Below, piece by piece: positions 11,574 through 24,151 of a DNA stretch of 64,000 nucleotides (its first letter is position 1; each line of letters opens with the position of its first letter). Both the position numbers and the translations under genes were made by a program. Source of the stretch: Capitulum mitella. Taxonomy: Eukaryota > Arthropoda > Thecostraca > Pollicipedomorpha > Pollicipedidae. Where the stretch lies: assembly GCA_030062745.1 (NCBI GenBank), contig CP099840.1:9250932-9314931 (forward strand), given 5' to 3'. Under the pieces are notes generated by a model, which saw nothing but the letters and a program-made list of their open reading frames with translations, did not search any database and was not told the origin of the DNA.

Positions 11574-11820
11574 CCCTTTTCCAGGAGGGCTAAAGGATGC
11601 CGCCGATGCCCGCCCGGGGATCTCGATCTCGATCCTGAGATCTTGAGAACTGCTCATCTGCTTTCATTGCAACAAACGGCAATCGATACGCCGTGACGTA
11701 AACTACATTTTACGGAAAATTGTACATTAAAACGGGTGGATGCAGGGCCAGAAAGTCAAAATGATGGATATTTTTGGTTTTGTTATAACTGCGCTGTTTA
11801 TGGAATGATTTCAATATAAT
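11574..11820 (+). mobile_element. Family R element, 5' part, in duplication copy B
   Basis: TTAA at 11570-11573 followed by CCCTTTTCCAGGAGGGC and the family sequence. It corresponds position for position to the element at 5173, so it was inherited through the segmental duplication. It is cut off near 11820. Confidence 0.6.
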
Positions 11821-11869
11821 CCGTGTTGCAAACTACGTATTCTATCAAATCGTGGTACGGGAGGCCTGC

Positions 11870-13210
11870 AATGCCGAGTGATTCGGTCGTAAGTTTGGTG
11901 TTTTGGTGGTATGGGCACACACATGCTCTGTGCGTACCGCTGCTGCCAGGGAGCACGCAGTTTTTTTACAGCAACGAGCAGAAAGATGAAAATTCTGTGC
12001 GGGGATTTTCTGCCTTTTTCTAAACAAATTATGTGTTTCTCTGATATTTGCGGGAATCAAACGTTTCTGCACGTTCTCTTTGATGCTGTCTTCCTCACGA
12101 CTACGTAATCTTTTGCTCTGAGACACCTTCTGCTTACCTGATCTGACTGACGGAATTGTACAAGCTTCTGTTTAGCTTTGTCACTGATTCTTTCACCTTT
12201 GTCTGGCAGAATTCCTGAGCGCTCCTTCGCGTTGCGGCTCTTTTTAGCCGTATAGAGGTTTGTTTCAAAAACCGCTGCAGTGCGGTTAACGGAAAACAGC
12301 GAAAGAGTGGGAATCTGAAGCCGATGGCGGTCATCATCACTGCCACCGTATTTCTTCTTCAGTTCATTCACGAGCTGCTCATATCTGAAACAGACCCAGA
12401 ACATGCAGCTATAAGACGTAAATGCCCCTATAAACGTATTGAAAACTTGTTTATTGATGTAAGCCTAAATATGAAACTATCATTCACAGAGCCTTAAAGC
12501 GCAAGCCGAAATGTTTTTTTTTGTCTTCACTGATTTCACCCGATTCGTATGGTTTGACTCGTTTATGCTTTCGTATGACAATCAAGGCATAAGTTGAACC
12601 ACGTAATATTGAACTAAATGCACTAATTAATAATGTTTTACGTTGAAACTATGGCGACGTTCCTCAAAGATGCATGCTTTACGGCGAAGTCTCGAATAAC
12701 TCACGACAAACCTTTCAAATCCTCGTTCTCAGCTTGCTTCTGCTTCTTGGCAGGTGTAACTCCAGGAGTTGGGATTTTGACACTGAGTGTTTGAGTTTGC
12801 TTTCTTTTGAGTGAAAATGATGTTCTTTTCAGCTTTCCTTTCCCTTTGCGTGTTTCTGGGACTCAGACAGCCCTTCTGCGAAAAGAATAAAAGGGGATTT
12901 CAAATGCCATTGTAATGGCATATCCAAATACTGCCAATGGCTAGGAATAATGGCACCAATACAGATAACGCATCGATTAGGCTTACTTGGTTCAACAGGA
13001 GTTTCATCTGGACTGCTATGAACATTTCGGACGATTTCAGCCGAGCCGAGTTCAGGGTCGTGATTTGTTTCATTTTCGACATTGGCATTTGGACTGGAAC
13101 TGGTCACGGTTTCCGCGGCCGCGCCCTCTTTTGGCAAACTTCCTGGCGCTCTTGTTGAGGCAATTCGACGATGGCGTGCCCTTGCGTACCCGCTAGTCGT
13201 GCATTTGACT
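11870..13210 (-). pseudogene. Decayed gene of an uncharacterised animal family (Cc8L18.2-like)
   Basis: Likely exons on the minus strand: about 12987-13205 (ends at donor GTAAGC; Arg-rich Y-A-R-A-R-H-R-R-I-A, then Ser/Glu-rich), 12705-12855 (Lys-rich, I-P-T-P-G-V-T-P-A-K-K; donor GTGAGT) and about 12100-12384 (acceptor TTTCAG; Y-E-Q-L-V-N-E-L-K-K-K-Y-G-G, then K-K-S-R-N-A-K-E-R-S-G-I-L-P-D). The motif S-D-Q-V-S-R-...-K-D-Y-V and, after a frameshift near 12100, V-Q-K-R-L-I-P-A-N-I-R-E and E-H-V-C-A-H resemble a family I recall from cnidarians and arthropods whose members carry S-D-E-x-S-R-x-x-P-G-K-K-D-Y-V and G-T-H-x-V-C-V-C. Key Cys/Gly residues of the latter are changed here, so the copy looks dead. 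The family's function is unknown to me; it may be mobile-element derived. A 32-35 bp direct repeat lies at 13180-13240. Confidence 0.45.
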
Positions 13211-13439
13211 TGACTTGCGTACCCACTAGTCGTGCATCAGACGGTTCTTGCATTTGACGCTGATCTGACATCATGCAAAATCTCTGTTTTATGACGTTCA
13301 AATGGATCATCACAGTAAAGCTTACTTCTCATTATTGCCGAATTCATTTCCGGACAAAAAATCCGAATCAGTTCGTTGCTCACCTCTGCTAGCGCGAACG
13401 CAGAACAAAGAGTGCGTCGGTGCTGGGAAGTGTCGCTCG

Positions 13440-13469
13440 CCCCTCCCCGCAGCCCTTCGCGGGGAGGGG
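13440..13469. repeat. Perfect 11-bp GC hairpin
   Basis: CCCCTCCCCGC at 13440-13450 and its exact complement at 13459-13469 with an 8-nt loop. Similar hairpins mark the ends of family C elements; here no partner end was identified. Confidence 0.6.
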
Positions 13470-14651
13470 ATCGTATTGCCCCTGTTTACACAGTCATGAA
13501 CGACGCCTTCTTTTGGCGTTCTGCGGTACGAAGCCGTGCTGGTAAGTAATGGTATGAATTATGTGATGATAATGAAAATGTTTGGTGCTCGAATGTTGGT
13601 TTTGCGCTACTACTGAAAATGCCTGGTTTCGAACTACAACCTGGAGCTGGACAACTCAGCCGATTTTGCTATTCAAAACAATATGCCACGACACAGATTG
13701 CACGTAGGCCAGAAAATGGCACTTATGTGAAATGGCCTTGTTCAGACATACCCATTGCCTTTTGAATTAGTGTAATCGGCCGGTGACTTTCCGAGTTGGG
13801 CAGGGAGCGTGAAAGCCCCACCCGAAAAACAGAAAAAATAGCCATTAATGGGACCTCCAAATGAAAGAAGAAAGTTATTCCTTATATTACGGCGAGTTCA
13901 ACGATATGTAGCTTTATTCCATTAAAACATTTTGCTACGGCTTCAAGCCAACAAAGGTAGTCATACAGCATGACCTCTCAAAAGTGCCCGAGGCTTTAGC
14001 TTTTTGACCGTTGCTCAGATCAGCTTGAAAAGTGCAAGCTTGATTCAGAGCATGAGTGCACCCCGTGGACACATTTACATCAGAATCTGAGAGATAAGGG
14101 CGTTGATTTTTTCATTTTACCGGTCGATTTGCGAGGGGGCGACCAAGTTGTTACCTGGGATAATGAAAACATTACAAAAACTTCTTTTTGTTCTTTACCG
14201 CTTTTTACCTAAGCACAGAATTGCGCGCAGAATAACTGCATCCACCGTTATTATCTTTCCTGAGATATTAACTTCGTGCCGTCCGATAATATATAGTCTT
14301 CTGAAGATCTTCCCTTGTGAGATGCTACCATGCATTTGTGGAGGACGGGTCATGCGTATTAATGTATGGTCTGATCACTGTCCGTATCTAAGGGAACTCA
14401 TTGTCGATGTTCAGGACTAGAGATTCGCTTTGTTGCATTATAAACTGCCTGCGCAACAGAACCATTTACTTTCGACATGTTTAGGGCTGGGTAACTGCAT
14501 CCATTGTCAAACGGTAGGATTTTCACTATACTCTATGGATGAGAAAAGAAGTGTTGTCTCATTCGGGCATCATATGCCTGTGTCACTTATTCATGCTCAA
14601 CTACCGAATGTACCCTCGAGTTACATACATTTTTACGGCGTTGGTATTTAA

Positions 14652-15865
14652 CCCTATTCCCGGCAGGGGGCGGGGGCTGAATCCGCCCCTCCTCGGGTTT
14701 TTCTCTCGCCAATGCCAGGCTTTTTGACGCAGGTCCACGAAACTTGGTGACTTTTCCTAGCTATTGACAAACTACGTACGTTTTATGGCGAAATTTCGTA
14801 ATTCTATTTTGCTCAGGGGCGTAGCCAAGCAACGTTTTTGGGAGGCACCTCAGGCCATTTTTGGCCCTGTTCAGGTTAAAAGGAAAATGACTGCCAAAAA
14901 CAGAGTTTTTAAAATAGAACTCAAAACTTTAAATGGATGTATAGCAAAATAGTTGGGTAATGTGCAAATGCAATTTTGTTCATCTGAGACCACTTTACAA
15001 GGTTAGATCAAGGTCAAAATTCAAAATTTCCTTTTATAGTAATAATTTTGGCGCTATTTTTTCAAATACAAAATCCGGACTATATATGACGTATCAGGGT
15101 GTTCTCTACTTGCGTATCAGGTTTCAGCTTGATATCTGGTCGGGTCACGGAGCTATGACCTAAAACGTCAGTGCGCGTACCCTACATCGTAATAGCCGTA
15201 AAATGACACTTTTGAAATAGAGTGAATTTAAATTATTGAAAACGTTTACAAGTAATATCAAATGCACACGAGATCATTCCAAGTGATTCAAAGGTCACTG
15301 TAGGTCATTTAAGGTCAAAGGCCACAAGCTGATCTGAAGCGCATCTGACCATGACAGTTCCCCTTTTTCATGTCCCTAGCACCGCCTATGTTAACATTAT
15401 ACAAACATTCTAATACGATTTGTACTTCTTTTGGGATAACATGAGTAGCAGAAGCCAAAAAAGGGCTTTCAGTTTTTTTGGTTCACTCAGTTATTGAAAA
15501 CCTAATCCTCCTATTTTCGAAACCCTGTGAACGCCTATGATTTTCTTATAATTTAAAATGTGTGTACCACTGGCAAAAGTCCCATCCATAATCTCTCGAT
15601 TCATGCCAATTTCATCGAAATCGGTCCATAAACAACGGAATTATAAGAAGTCCAAAAGTACCCCCATTTTAATATTTTTGCCTCCTGTATCCGCCCCTTC
15701 CAAAATTTTGAAACCTTTTTTAAGTGTAGTTTACGTCATGGTAAGTCAATTGTCATTTGTTGCGATGAAATCGGACGAGTAGTTCTCGAGATCTCAGGGG
15801 AGGGCCGAGTCCGCCACCCTCCCTGCTGGGAATCGGCAATACGGTGTAGCCCTCCGGGAATAGGG
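14652..15865 (-). mobile_element. TTAA-flanked MITE, family R (complete)
   Basis: 1,214 bp with 12-bp perfect terminal inverted repeats CCCTATTCCCGG, each immediately flanked by TTAA (14648-14651 and 15866-15869). TTAA duplication with CCC...GGG termini is the signature of piggyBac-type elements. GC-rich ends enclose AT-rich DNA without coding capacity. The right-hand half, read on the minus strand, matches 30252-31400 and 5173-6120. Confidence 0.8.
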
Positions 15866-16153
15866 TTAATCCTCGTCTGACCGGCCTCCGGATCCATCGT
15901 CGTTGGGCCGGCGGGGACAAGGTCATGAGGACTACCCCATGATTTCTATAGCCATGAGACACAGAGAAAACGCAGAAGACACGTAAAAACACCAATGGAA
16001 AAGTCTTAACGAAACCAGCACAAAGCATCTTCAAAGCAGCTTGATAATAAAGGGAAAATTTCGTCATTTTATACTGGATGCATCAGAATGCAGTTTGTCT
16101 GGAATACGCCGCACATGTGTCTGGCACGCAAATCACGTCTGTAAGCATATTAA

Positions 16154-17279
16154 CCAGCACAGTAGAAGGGGGTTTCGCGCTAAGGCGCACTGAAAGGGGG
16201 TCCAAAAGGACCTCCTCCGATCTCGGAAACGGAAAGAGCTAGAGACATGAAATTTTATGGACAGGGTAGGACTATAACAATTTGCATTGTGTGCAATTTT
16301 ATGATCCTAGGTTAACATCGTCAAGGTCAAATGGGATCGAAAATGTCAACTTTGGGCACTGTCTCCGCCCGTACAGGTCATTCCATAGAGCTTTTCAAAC
16401 GAAACGGGTAAAGCGTGTTTGTTTGAGCGTCAAAACATGGAATACGACAACTTCCATTCATTTGACGTCTTGACTGAGGATTTCGGGCCGAGATCGTGTC
16501 AGGTCATTGACCTATGCCGTCATTTTCGTCAACTTTTCCAGATCAGATTTTGAGCAACACAGGGTAGCTTGAGTGTAAATGAGGACGCTACACCCATCTT
16601 TTGGCCCATTTTCAGTGAAGGTAGCCAAAATCGCTACATTTGACTTCTTCCAGCGTTTGTATTTATGTATGCATGTATATGCATATACGTATATACATAT
16701 GAGTATCATTGTGCCAAGCGTGTTTTTAGTAGGGTCTTTCAATGCATATTTCATACAAATTGGCATGTCGCAAAGCAAATCTAGACCAGGTCCCAATATA
16801 TCTTTGACCCGGTCAAGATTTCCTTCACAAGATATTTGTCACCTTATTACGGTCTCTGAATGCATACTTCGTACAAACCAACACGTTGCACGAGCAAATC
16901 TGCACGTCACAAGCTGGTTGGCCTTGACCTTTGATGACCCTGACGCTTATTGACCCCGGCTTTGGTCTTGGTACATCCATGATTTACGCCCGAATGACGT
17001 TGTCTGATTGTGTTCAAACGGTAATCTTAGGTAGAACGCTAGTCCTCCCACAAAGTTCCCATTTGCCAACGACAGCCGTTATTTCCAATATGTTTGCTCG
17101 AATTCAAATGGTGGAAACTTCAAAAATTTCCGGTTAATTTTCGATTTTTTCTGCGTCAATCGACGAGTTATTCAATTGCCATCAATGTCACAAAGTAGCA
17201 GTAACCAGCTTCGATCCGTTTTTGAGATTTTCAAAAAAACGGATGGGGGACACAAAAAGACGCCCTTCCGGTGCGGGTG
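16154..17279 (+). mobile_element. Family D element, copy 1
   Basis: 1,126 bp matching 37050-38384. Left flank TTAA (16150-16153), right flank TTAG. Subterminal inverted repeats: left GCGCACTGAAAGGGGGTC near 16185, right (minus strand) CCGGAAGGGCGTCTTTTTG. Interior includes alternating purine-pyrimidine TATATG stretches at 16664-16700 and an AGGTCATTGACCT palindrome. Non-coding. Confidence 0.7.
16501..16513. promoter_or_regulatory. Ecdysone-response-element-like palindrome in family D
   Basis: AGGTCATTGACCT, a perfect IR-1 hexamer pair. The matching position of the second family D copy has AGGTCATTGGCCT (37413-37425), one change. Confidence 0.25.
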
Positions 17280-18754
17280 TTAGTCAAATAAGGTCAGGCC
17301 AGGTCAGTGGTCTGACGTTTATCAGTTGGGCGTTTCTGGAGTTTGTTGTATTATCTGCACTGGCGAGGTCTCGAGATCTCAGGAACACCTGAGACACAGC
17401 GCAATTGCAACACCAAACTGCCTTATATACGGCTGCCTGTCTTGTATACGTGGTCTGTTAAACCGTAAATGATATCCGACCCGTATCAGACTGACGTGTA
17501 GAAAGGAAACGAATTATTTCATGGCGCATGGCTTTTGGTGTTTTGTGTCTGCAAAGAGTGTGCACCATACTCGCCACGACGAAGTAAAAAACTAACACGA
17601 CAGAACGCTCGCGTCCAGTGCCCCAGGCGGAAAGTTGTCTCCCGTTCCAAGGGCGGATAAATGATCATCGTTGCTGGTGTCATACACCAATTACTGAATC
17701 ATTTGCGCAGTTCCAAAACATACATTTATTATTTCAAACTGGTATGAAATGTAAACATATTTTAATCGCTTGCTATCCTTCAAACATATTTCTTTCTTTG
17801 CCACTGATGCCAGTTCGTATAGTCGAATATCTTTCGTCGGTGAACTGGAAGGTCGTGCGACGACGCCGGCGGCTAGGAACAGTACTACGTCTCACCTCAT
17901 AGGACTCGGTCAGCTGCGTAAGCGGCGGCCGACGTGCAGTTCCGCGAATGCTCACCAGGGGCGCTGTATTACACCGGATTTTAGCGTTGAGTGAGACTGA
18001 TGAGCTGGCTGCCTGTGCGGCCATGCGTTATGTACATGCTGGCGCGGACAATGGGGTACAGCGCGGCATTGGGCGTCATTGCGGGTATGCTCCCCGCTAT
18101 GTTGATGAATGCGGGAACAAAATGAGCACATTACTCCCGTTCAACCATGCATTCATTTTTACGAACGGTACCATACACACATTAGGTGTGATTTTAATTC
18201 CACATTTCCCGATATTTTTGATGAAACCCTGCCTCAGTTGCCTCTAATGACGATCCACTGGTCATCTGTCGTATCATCATTGATCAGATATGATGCAGCA
18301 TAAAATCCTATGACATCGGTTCACGTAATATCTCTTTTGCAATATGAAACTCATGGTCCGAAGCATTTTTCACGTGTCGCTTATACATTGGATGATGGGG
18401 ACCACCGCAATATAAAATCTTGATATGTGGAGGGGAATGATTTTTTCAATAAATTTATTGTTGTGGCCAAAAATAAGACGGCTCAAATAGTGCATAGTGT
18501 TTAAAATCAATGAACAGCTGTTTTTTTTTTAAAACAAGAAACATGTTTCAGAACAGCTAATCAGGTCAGCCCTGATCAGCAAAGATTAAATCACCCTTGA
18601 CAAGTAAGCTGTCGCCATATTTTAGTGCTCCAGTTCACAATGTTTACAGATAAACAGCATAAGGCTGGAAATCGATGAACTGTATCTGGCTGCGGACAGG
18701 AAAATATCCGACATAAAACGTGACCTGACCCCAGGTCACAGGCTCAGAGGCAAA

Positions 18755-19176
18755 ATTACGTATGTAAAGGGTGTGAGGTGCCTTAAGGAGTACACTGAAG
18801 CTTAAAATCGCCAAAACCGTCCCACAATCTCAATAGCAACCGAGCAAAAGCAAAAACTTTAGCAAGCCTAAGGCCAATGACCCTGAATTTTGGAAAATTT
18901 GAAAAAGAGTTGTTGCATCTGTTAGGTTGTATAAATGTGGCACGGGTCATGTTAATCGATCAGTTTCTCAAGTCATCTTACTTTTTTGGAACATCATCCT
19001 ATATGACCTACTGTAGGTCAGTAACCTGATATGATTCCGACTTTATAAGTTGACAAGATGTGTCAAAACATGCATGCAAATGTGTCCAAAGTTTCATGTC
19101 TTTGCTTCTCTTCGCTTTTTGACAGTCTGTCAAAGAACCGGAGGAGGTTCTTGTGAACCCCTTGGCCCGGCGAGGG
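18755..19176 (+). mobile_element. Family B element, 5' part
   Basis: Matches the beginning of 7312-8395. The right side ends CCCGGCGAGGG followed by TTAA (19177-19180), again a GGG-TTAA junction as in the TTAA elements. Confidence 0.5.
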
Positions 19177-19744
19177 TTAATAGTTTGTCAGGCGTCATCA
19201 CCATCAAATATATTACGTTCTTGGTGTATTGCAGCATGACTTCTGAAAAAAGTACTAAGTAAATCCCGTGTAAGCGGTACGTACCAACCGTCATTGGAAA
19301 CCTGAGCACTGGCACGATCATCAGAATGAGTAGCATTATGCTTCGTCGGGCTGGAATTGCATACAATTTTAAACCGCGTTTAAAACATAAATGCAAAAAC
19401 TTCGGTGTACATAATTCGGTGAAAATACGATTTTTTTTATTTTTGAAACAAGAAAATGCAAGCAAATTAGGCATCGCGTGAAACGCTTATGAAAATAAAA
19501 TGATGGACTGACTATCATACCAAACACAAAATCGGAACTTAATGACATGCGTCTCACGCAGGTCGATTTAAATGATTAAAATACCAATGGATGCCCGATG
19601 TTGTGCCACTTTACGGCATGCAAAAATAAGTCTGTGGTAACAGCCTTCAATGGCCACCGGGATCCCGGAAAATATCGTTACATTTCATTCGCCCACCATC
19701 ACGAATGGCGTAGAAATTGCAAACGCATCATGCACATCGATGCT

Positions 19745-20460
19745 GTCAACAAACGTTGACGTTTAGCTCATAGGCCAAGGTCATATGAGGCCAATGCTGT
19801 ATGGTATATATCTTAGGAACTACTGGGGATATGGTGGCCTCTCCGACACTGGTTCCCAGAACAGGGCTAAGGCATGGGGTAATTCGGCTTTTCCGGTAGG
19901 ATAACAAAACGTCGCGGAGCTCTTCCAAGTTCTGAGTTTCAAGTTTCAAAGTTTACGACGCAGCATGCTTTCCACTTTTTTCTGAACCCCTTAAGAGGTC
20001 TGCATCATATGAACAAAGCTGGGTGCGCTCATGCGCGTTGTTATTTGTGACTGCAGAAGAAATGAGAGAATGGTAACTGCGTATCTGTGCATCGTCATTT
20101 CTAAGATGCAAGTTCTAAGCAAGTTCGGATGACTCTTGCTGTTTCGGTGGATATTCGCAGCCTGTTGCTAAATGGCGATTCTATTTGGGGAGTCTGTTGC
20201 AATCTTCAAAATAACACCTTTTGTCATAGTTTCGGAGATATGATATTCGGGAGATATAGCTATTTTTCACCGAATTCAGGCCCGAGACCGCCAATATTTG
20301 GTACGGTTAACTCTATTTCACTTAGAAGTGATTACTCAAGGATCATACAAATTTGCCGGCAATACGTTATCCAAAAGATGCTACATCCTTGCAAAATTTC
20401 ATTGAAATCGGCCAAGAATTTGCAAAGCTAAAGGGAAGGGGTAATCCGCCCCTCTCTGGC
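19745..20460 (+). mobile_element. Family B element, 3' part
   Basis: Matches 7590-8395 in order and orientation, ending in a GC-rich GGGGTAATCCGCCCCTC-like hairpin remnant. Confidence 0.55.
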
Positions 20461-20555
20461 TCAACGTGTTCTCTGGCCCTCTCCGGTGCACATGTTGAGT
20501 TTGTATGATCGTCATTATACCTGCTTGAATATTTGAGCATATATATGTTTGTATG

Positions 20556-20562
<7 letters not shown>

Positions 20563-20599
<37 letters not shown>

Positions 20600-20620
20600 T
20601 ATACACATACATATATATAG
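20563..20620. repeat. (TA)n microsatellite
   Basis: A TA run with TACA interruptions following family B sequence. Confidence 0.9.
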
Positions 20621-20779
20621 GCGGAGGAAGATGACGGGCAAATTTCTGTGAAATTTGCCGGCCATTTTTCCTGCTCGAAAATAACGTAGATGAATGTACA
20701 TATGTACAAATTTCAGATTTTCTCCCAGTAACTACGAAGGAGACGGGCGAAAGTGATAACAAAGTACTTGCCATCTAAT

Positions 20780-23700
20780 GGTTGCTCGCCTTAAACCAAG
20801 GTGTCCTTAATGCTTTATACCTGTATTACCATGAAGTAATGTATTAATACAATGAATTAAATATAGACAATATGCGAGGCGAACCATGCTCTGGATACGT
20901 ATCAAATTTGACTCTGGATGGAGTAATGGTCTTACGGTCACGATCGAAAAAGGGTAACCCGGGGTCGAACTTCTTGTGGGGAGGGGGAAGGGTAAAGTCG
21001 AGACCACAGAATCCTCTCTCCTCCCCCCCATGGCTGAAAACCCATCGGCTTCAGGCAACTTTATTTTGACATCAGACTGTTTTTTCACTTAAAAAACCCT
21101 GGGCACAAAAACGATCACAGAGGGGGGGGGGGACAGCTATTGTTTTCTACCATGATTCATGAGCATTGGCTGTCATGGGGATGGAGCAAAATCAAACATT
21201 GGCGAGTAGCTGCTCTTCCCTCCCCCCCCCAAAAAAAACAAAAGTTTTGCCCAGTATCTCACTAATTTCTGTCCCAATGGCAAGCGATTTCAGCCGGCAC
21301 CGAAACCGGAAAAGTCGTATACTATTTGGTGTAGGCATACTTTTGATCAAGGCTTACCACTTCCATTTTATGCACAAAACAGTTAGTGATGGGCAGGCGA
21401 CAATACAGTGAAATGGAGAGGATACAGGAGATATAGATCTTTTTTTACAAAACTGGTCTTCCTTTGCCTGGATAGCTCTTAAACCATCTCTTCGTTTAAA
21501 TAAAAATAGCTGTGCTGAACATGAACGATCCTACCGGTCCCTCTCTCTAGGTTAAGGTTCGTTAAGAGTTAGGTTAAGAGTTCGCCTAGGTGACAGGTAC
21601 CCGAGAACATGTCAACATGGTTACGACAGTGAGCCACCTTTATAACACTGACAGCACGTCCAAGATTCCACGCCGTCCGAAATTCCAATCAGTGCCTGAC
21701 CTATTGTACATGGAGTTGGACATTAGATGCTAAACTACGCAGATAAGACATTCAGTTTCATGCTAAACTAGGTAGATAAGACGTTCAGTTTCATGCAAAA
21801 TAAGGTAGATAACACACTCAGTTTCAACCTTTTACCAGCCTGCATCAACGGTGTTGCAAAGCACCGCATATCAGCATCACATATCGCATATTGTTTTGCT
21901 TTCGCATCTTGACAAATGCTTATCACAACATACGTGGTGTTGTTACGAGGGAGGCCAAAGGCCGAGTGAATTTTACTTCAACAAGCAGGGGAAAAAATCA
22001 AATTGGTGGCTGGTCCGTCACTTTCGCTGGAGGCTAATAACTTCGCAGCCACTGGCCACCAAATCATGAGATTTTCACTAGAAGACACCTGCATTTTTTC
22101 ACTGATAAGTATTTTCGTTTTCAATGCGAGCTTGCTACGTCTTTCTTCCTTGTAATTATTCCGGAAGTAACGTTTCTGCTTTTAGATGTTTTTTCTACAG
22201 ACGTTTCTAAGCTGCTCAAAAATTTCGGACTTTGGAGGGAAAATGACATGTCATGGGGGAATCAGACATTGGAGGGGCACGTTCCCCTCCTCAAACTCAA
22301 ATATGAAAAACGTTGGGAACCACTGCTTACAACTTCGTTTTGACATAATTTGAGTGACCTTTAAGAATTGTAAAATCCTGTCGGTAACGCTGTCTGTTTT
22401 CCATATATCTTCAAGACTTTCTAAAGGTACAATATTTGCCCCAAAGTCAATGGAGGTTAAAAGATCCAAGCAACAGCTTCACGTAACCGACCGTTGACTT
22501 GCGAAATCTAACAGAATTGATTTATCCAAAATAAGCCAATGTCACATGATCTTGTACACTGCGATTCTTGTCTGAGACGCTCGAAGTTTGTTGAGTTTGG
22601 TATACGAAACCAAAAACCAAACTTGCTAAAAGGAACGTGTCATGCAAAGAGACAGCATACAAGCCCATCCGGTATGTTTTGGCCTCGAACCGCATTCTTA
22701 AATTCGCCTTAGTGGGCTGTATAGATGGCACCATCATCGTCAGGAACGGCTTCATGTTGTTGCCAGCGCCGTACGTAGTATTTTTGGATAAGAGAAGGCT
22801 TCGTTATTACCTGGCTATAAGGAGCAACTGAACTGCATCATGTGACGGCGAGTGCGATCAGCCGTTTGACAGCTATGACCAATGGAAATGCCCCTAGCTC
22901 TCCAGACTCGAAGACAGTGCACTGTTTTTACGTTATGTGTGGATGGTTTTCTGGCCCGACATGACGCTTAGCAAAACAACGTTCCACCAATATTGGCACA
23001 ACAGCGAGCTATCCCGTCTGCGCGGATAAGCCTTGACTGAGGGAAAAGGATTAACCCGCTGTGCGAGCCGCTTTGTCAACACGTCTTGGCTGACGTGCCG
23101 TCCTTTTTCTACACTACCTCAAACCACGAAGCTACAACACGTGAGAGGCGGGATACCTCACATTCGCTGGCCTCCTTCGTAAATATCATCGGCTTTGTAA
23201 ATGCAGTCTTCTTGACACGATGGTCTGTTTTCGATCGTTATTCGTGTTCTGTTTTGTGAATGGTGTAAAGGCAACGCCGCTCGCCTGAACTGATCGCCCG
23301 GCTCATTTACGCAAGCAAGCGTTCAGAACGCTAGTTTTCGTCGATTGGCAGCATTCGCCCGCATCGTTCACTCACTCGTCTGACTAAATTATGCTACGCA
23401 TAGAAAAAGACTGCTGTGAGACAGAACCACTTCCAGAACTACCTCTACGTATTATCGTGTGTGAATCTCGCGATACCCTAAAATTGTCAATGGGCGAGGG
23501 GTCTTTCAATGTGCACAAGCGTGAACAAAGGAAGCATCACAACAACTATGAACGAACGCTGAATATAATTACGTGAATCGGTCTTGGGCAGTAAAGTCGA
23601 AGTAAGTCAGTGAATGGACTACGACATAGTGTAGCAAAATTCACATTATGGCTCTGAAGGTCCCGTATCAGAAAACCTTCAAATTTCAATGTTTGCTACT

Positions 23701-24120
23701 TTTTCTAAATCGAAGAGGTTTCCCTTCAAAAGCCTTTGGTTCGTGAAGACTGTCTAAGGCTACCAGATAACTTCAACTCTAGTTCCCAGAGTCGGCACCG
23801 AAGGGAATCAGACAAAGACGTCTGAGAACGCCTAACGCCTTAAGTACATCAATCATGCCGTAGCGCCGCTAATTGAATCATATCCGTAATGTTAAACGAT
23901 GTTTCCTTTTCTAATCTTAAAATAGCTTACACCCGCGGAAACTTCTGAGCACATGCATCCGCCCTACATCAGCCAGTTCTTTGAATTCCGTACGTTCTCA
24001 CGCTCGTTCATTGACTAAAGCCTAGTCTTTCCAGAACATTCGGATTGCAAAACACCTCCTGATCGGCTGTATGTGATGGCATATTTGCAGCATCCCCTAT
24101 CATCATTTCCGTTCGTAGGT
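20780..24120. other. No supportable gene; small homopolymers and a tandem repeat
   Basis: Holds poly-G and poly-C runs (21121-21132, 21223-21240), the 33-bp tandem repeat at 21726 and otherwise unrecognised DNA. A minus-strand 77-codon frame at 22522-22755 has one hydrophobic segment but no partner exon or family match. Confidence 0.45.
21726..21824. repeat. Three tandem 33-bp units
   Basis: Units at 21726, 21759 and 21792, each about [G/C]ATGCTAAACTA, GATAAGAC and TTCAGTTT; the third is most diverged. Confidence 0.9.
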
Positions 24121-24122
24121 AG

Positions 24123-24151
24123 TATATAAGCAGGGCCGGTTTTCGCTCAGT
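24123..24151 (+). promoter_or_regulatory. Candidate TATA/Inr core promoter without a recognised gene
   Basis: TATATAAG at 24123-24130 and TCAGT at 24147-24151 have roughly core-promoter spacing. The next 200 bp hold no long reading frame; an AATAAA occurs near 24287. It could serve a non-coding transcript, an unseen spliced gene or a retroelement LTR. Motif match only. Confidence 0.3.

Larger units (their letters stand above)
9811..11820. repeat. Segmental duplication, copy B (contains cuticle gene 2)
   Basis: Direct repeat of 3420-5430, offset by about 6.39 kb. The left edge abuts the repeat that received the family C element (8566-9782). The right edge breaks near 11820, where unrelated sequence leading into the minus-strand gene remnant at 11870-13210 begins. 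Confidence 0.85.

Noticed and set aside
20367-20774. Frames of 100-135 codons with Tyr-Ile repeats
   Set aside because: They run through a (TA)n microsatellite and family B repeat DNA.
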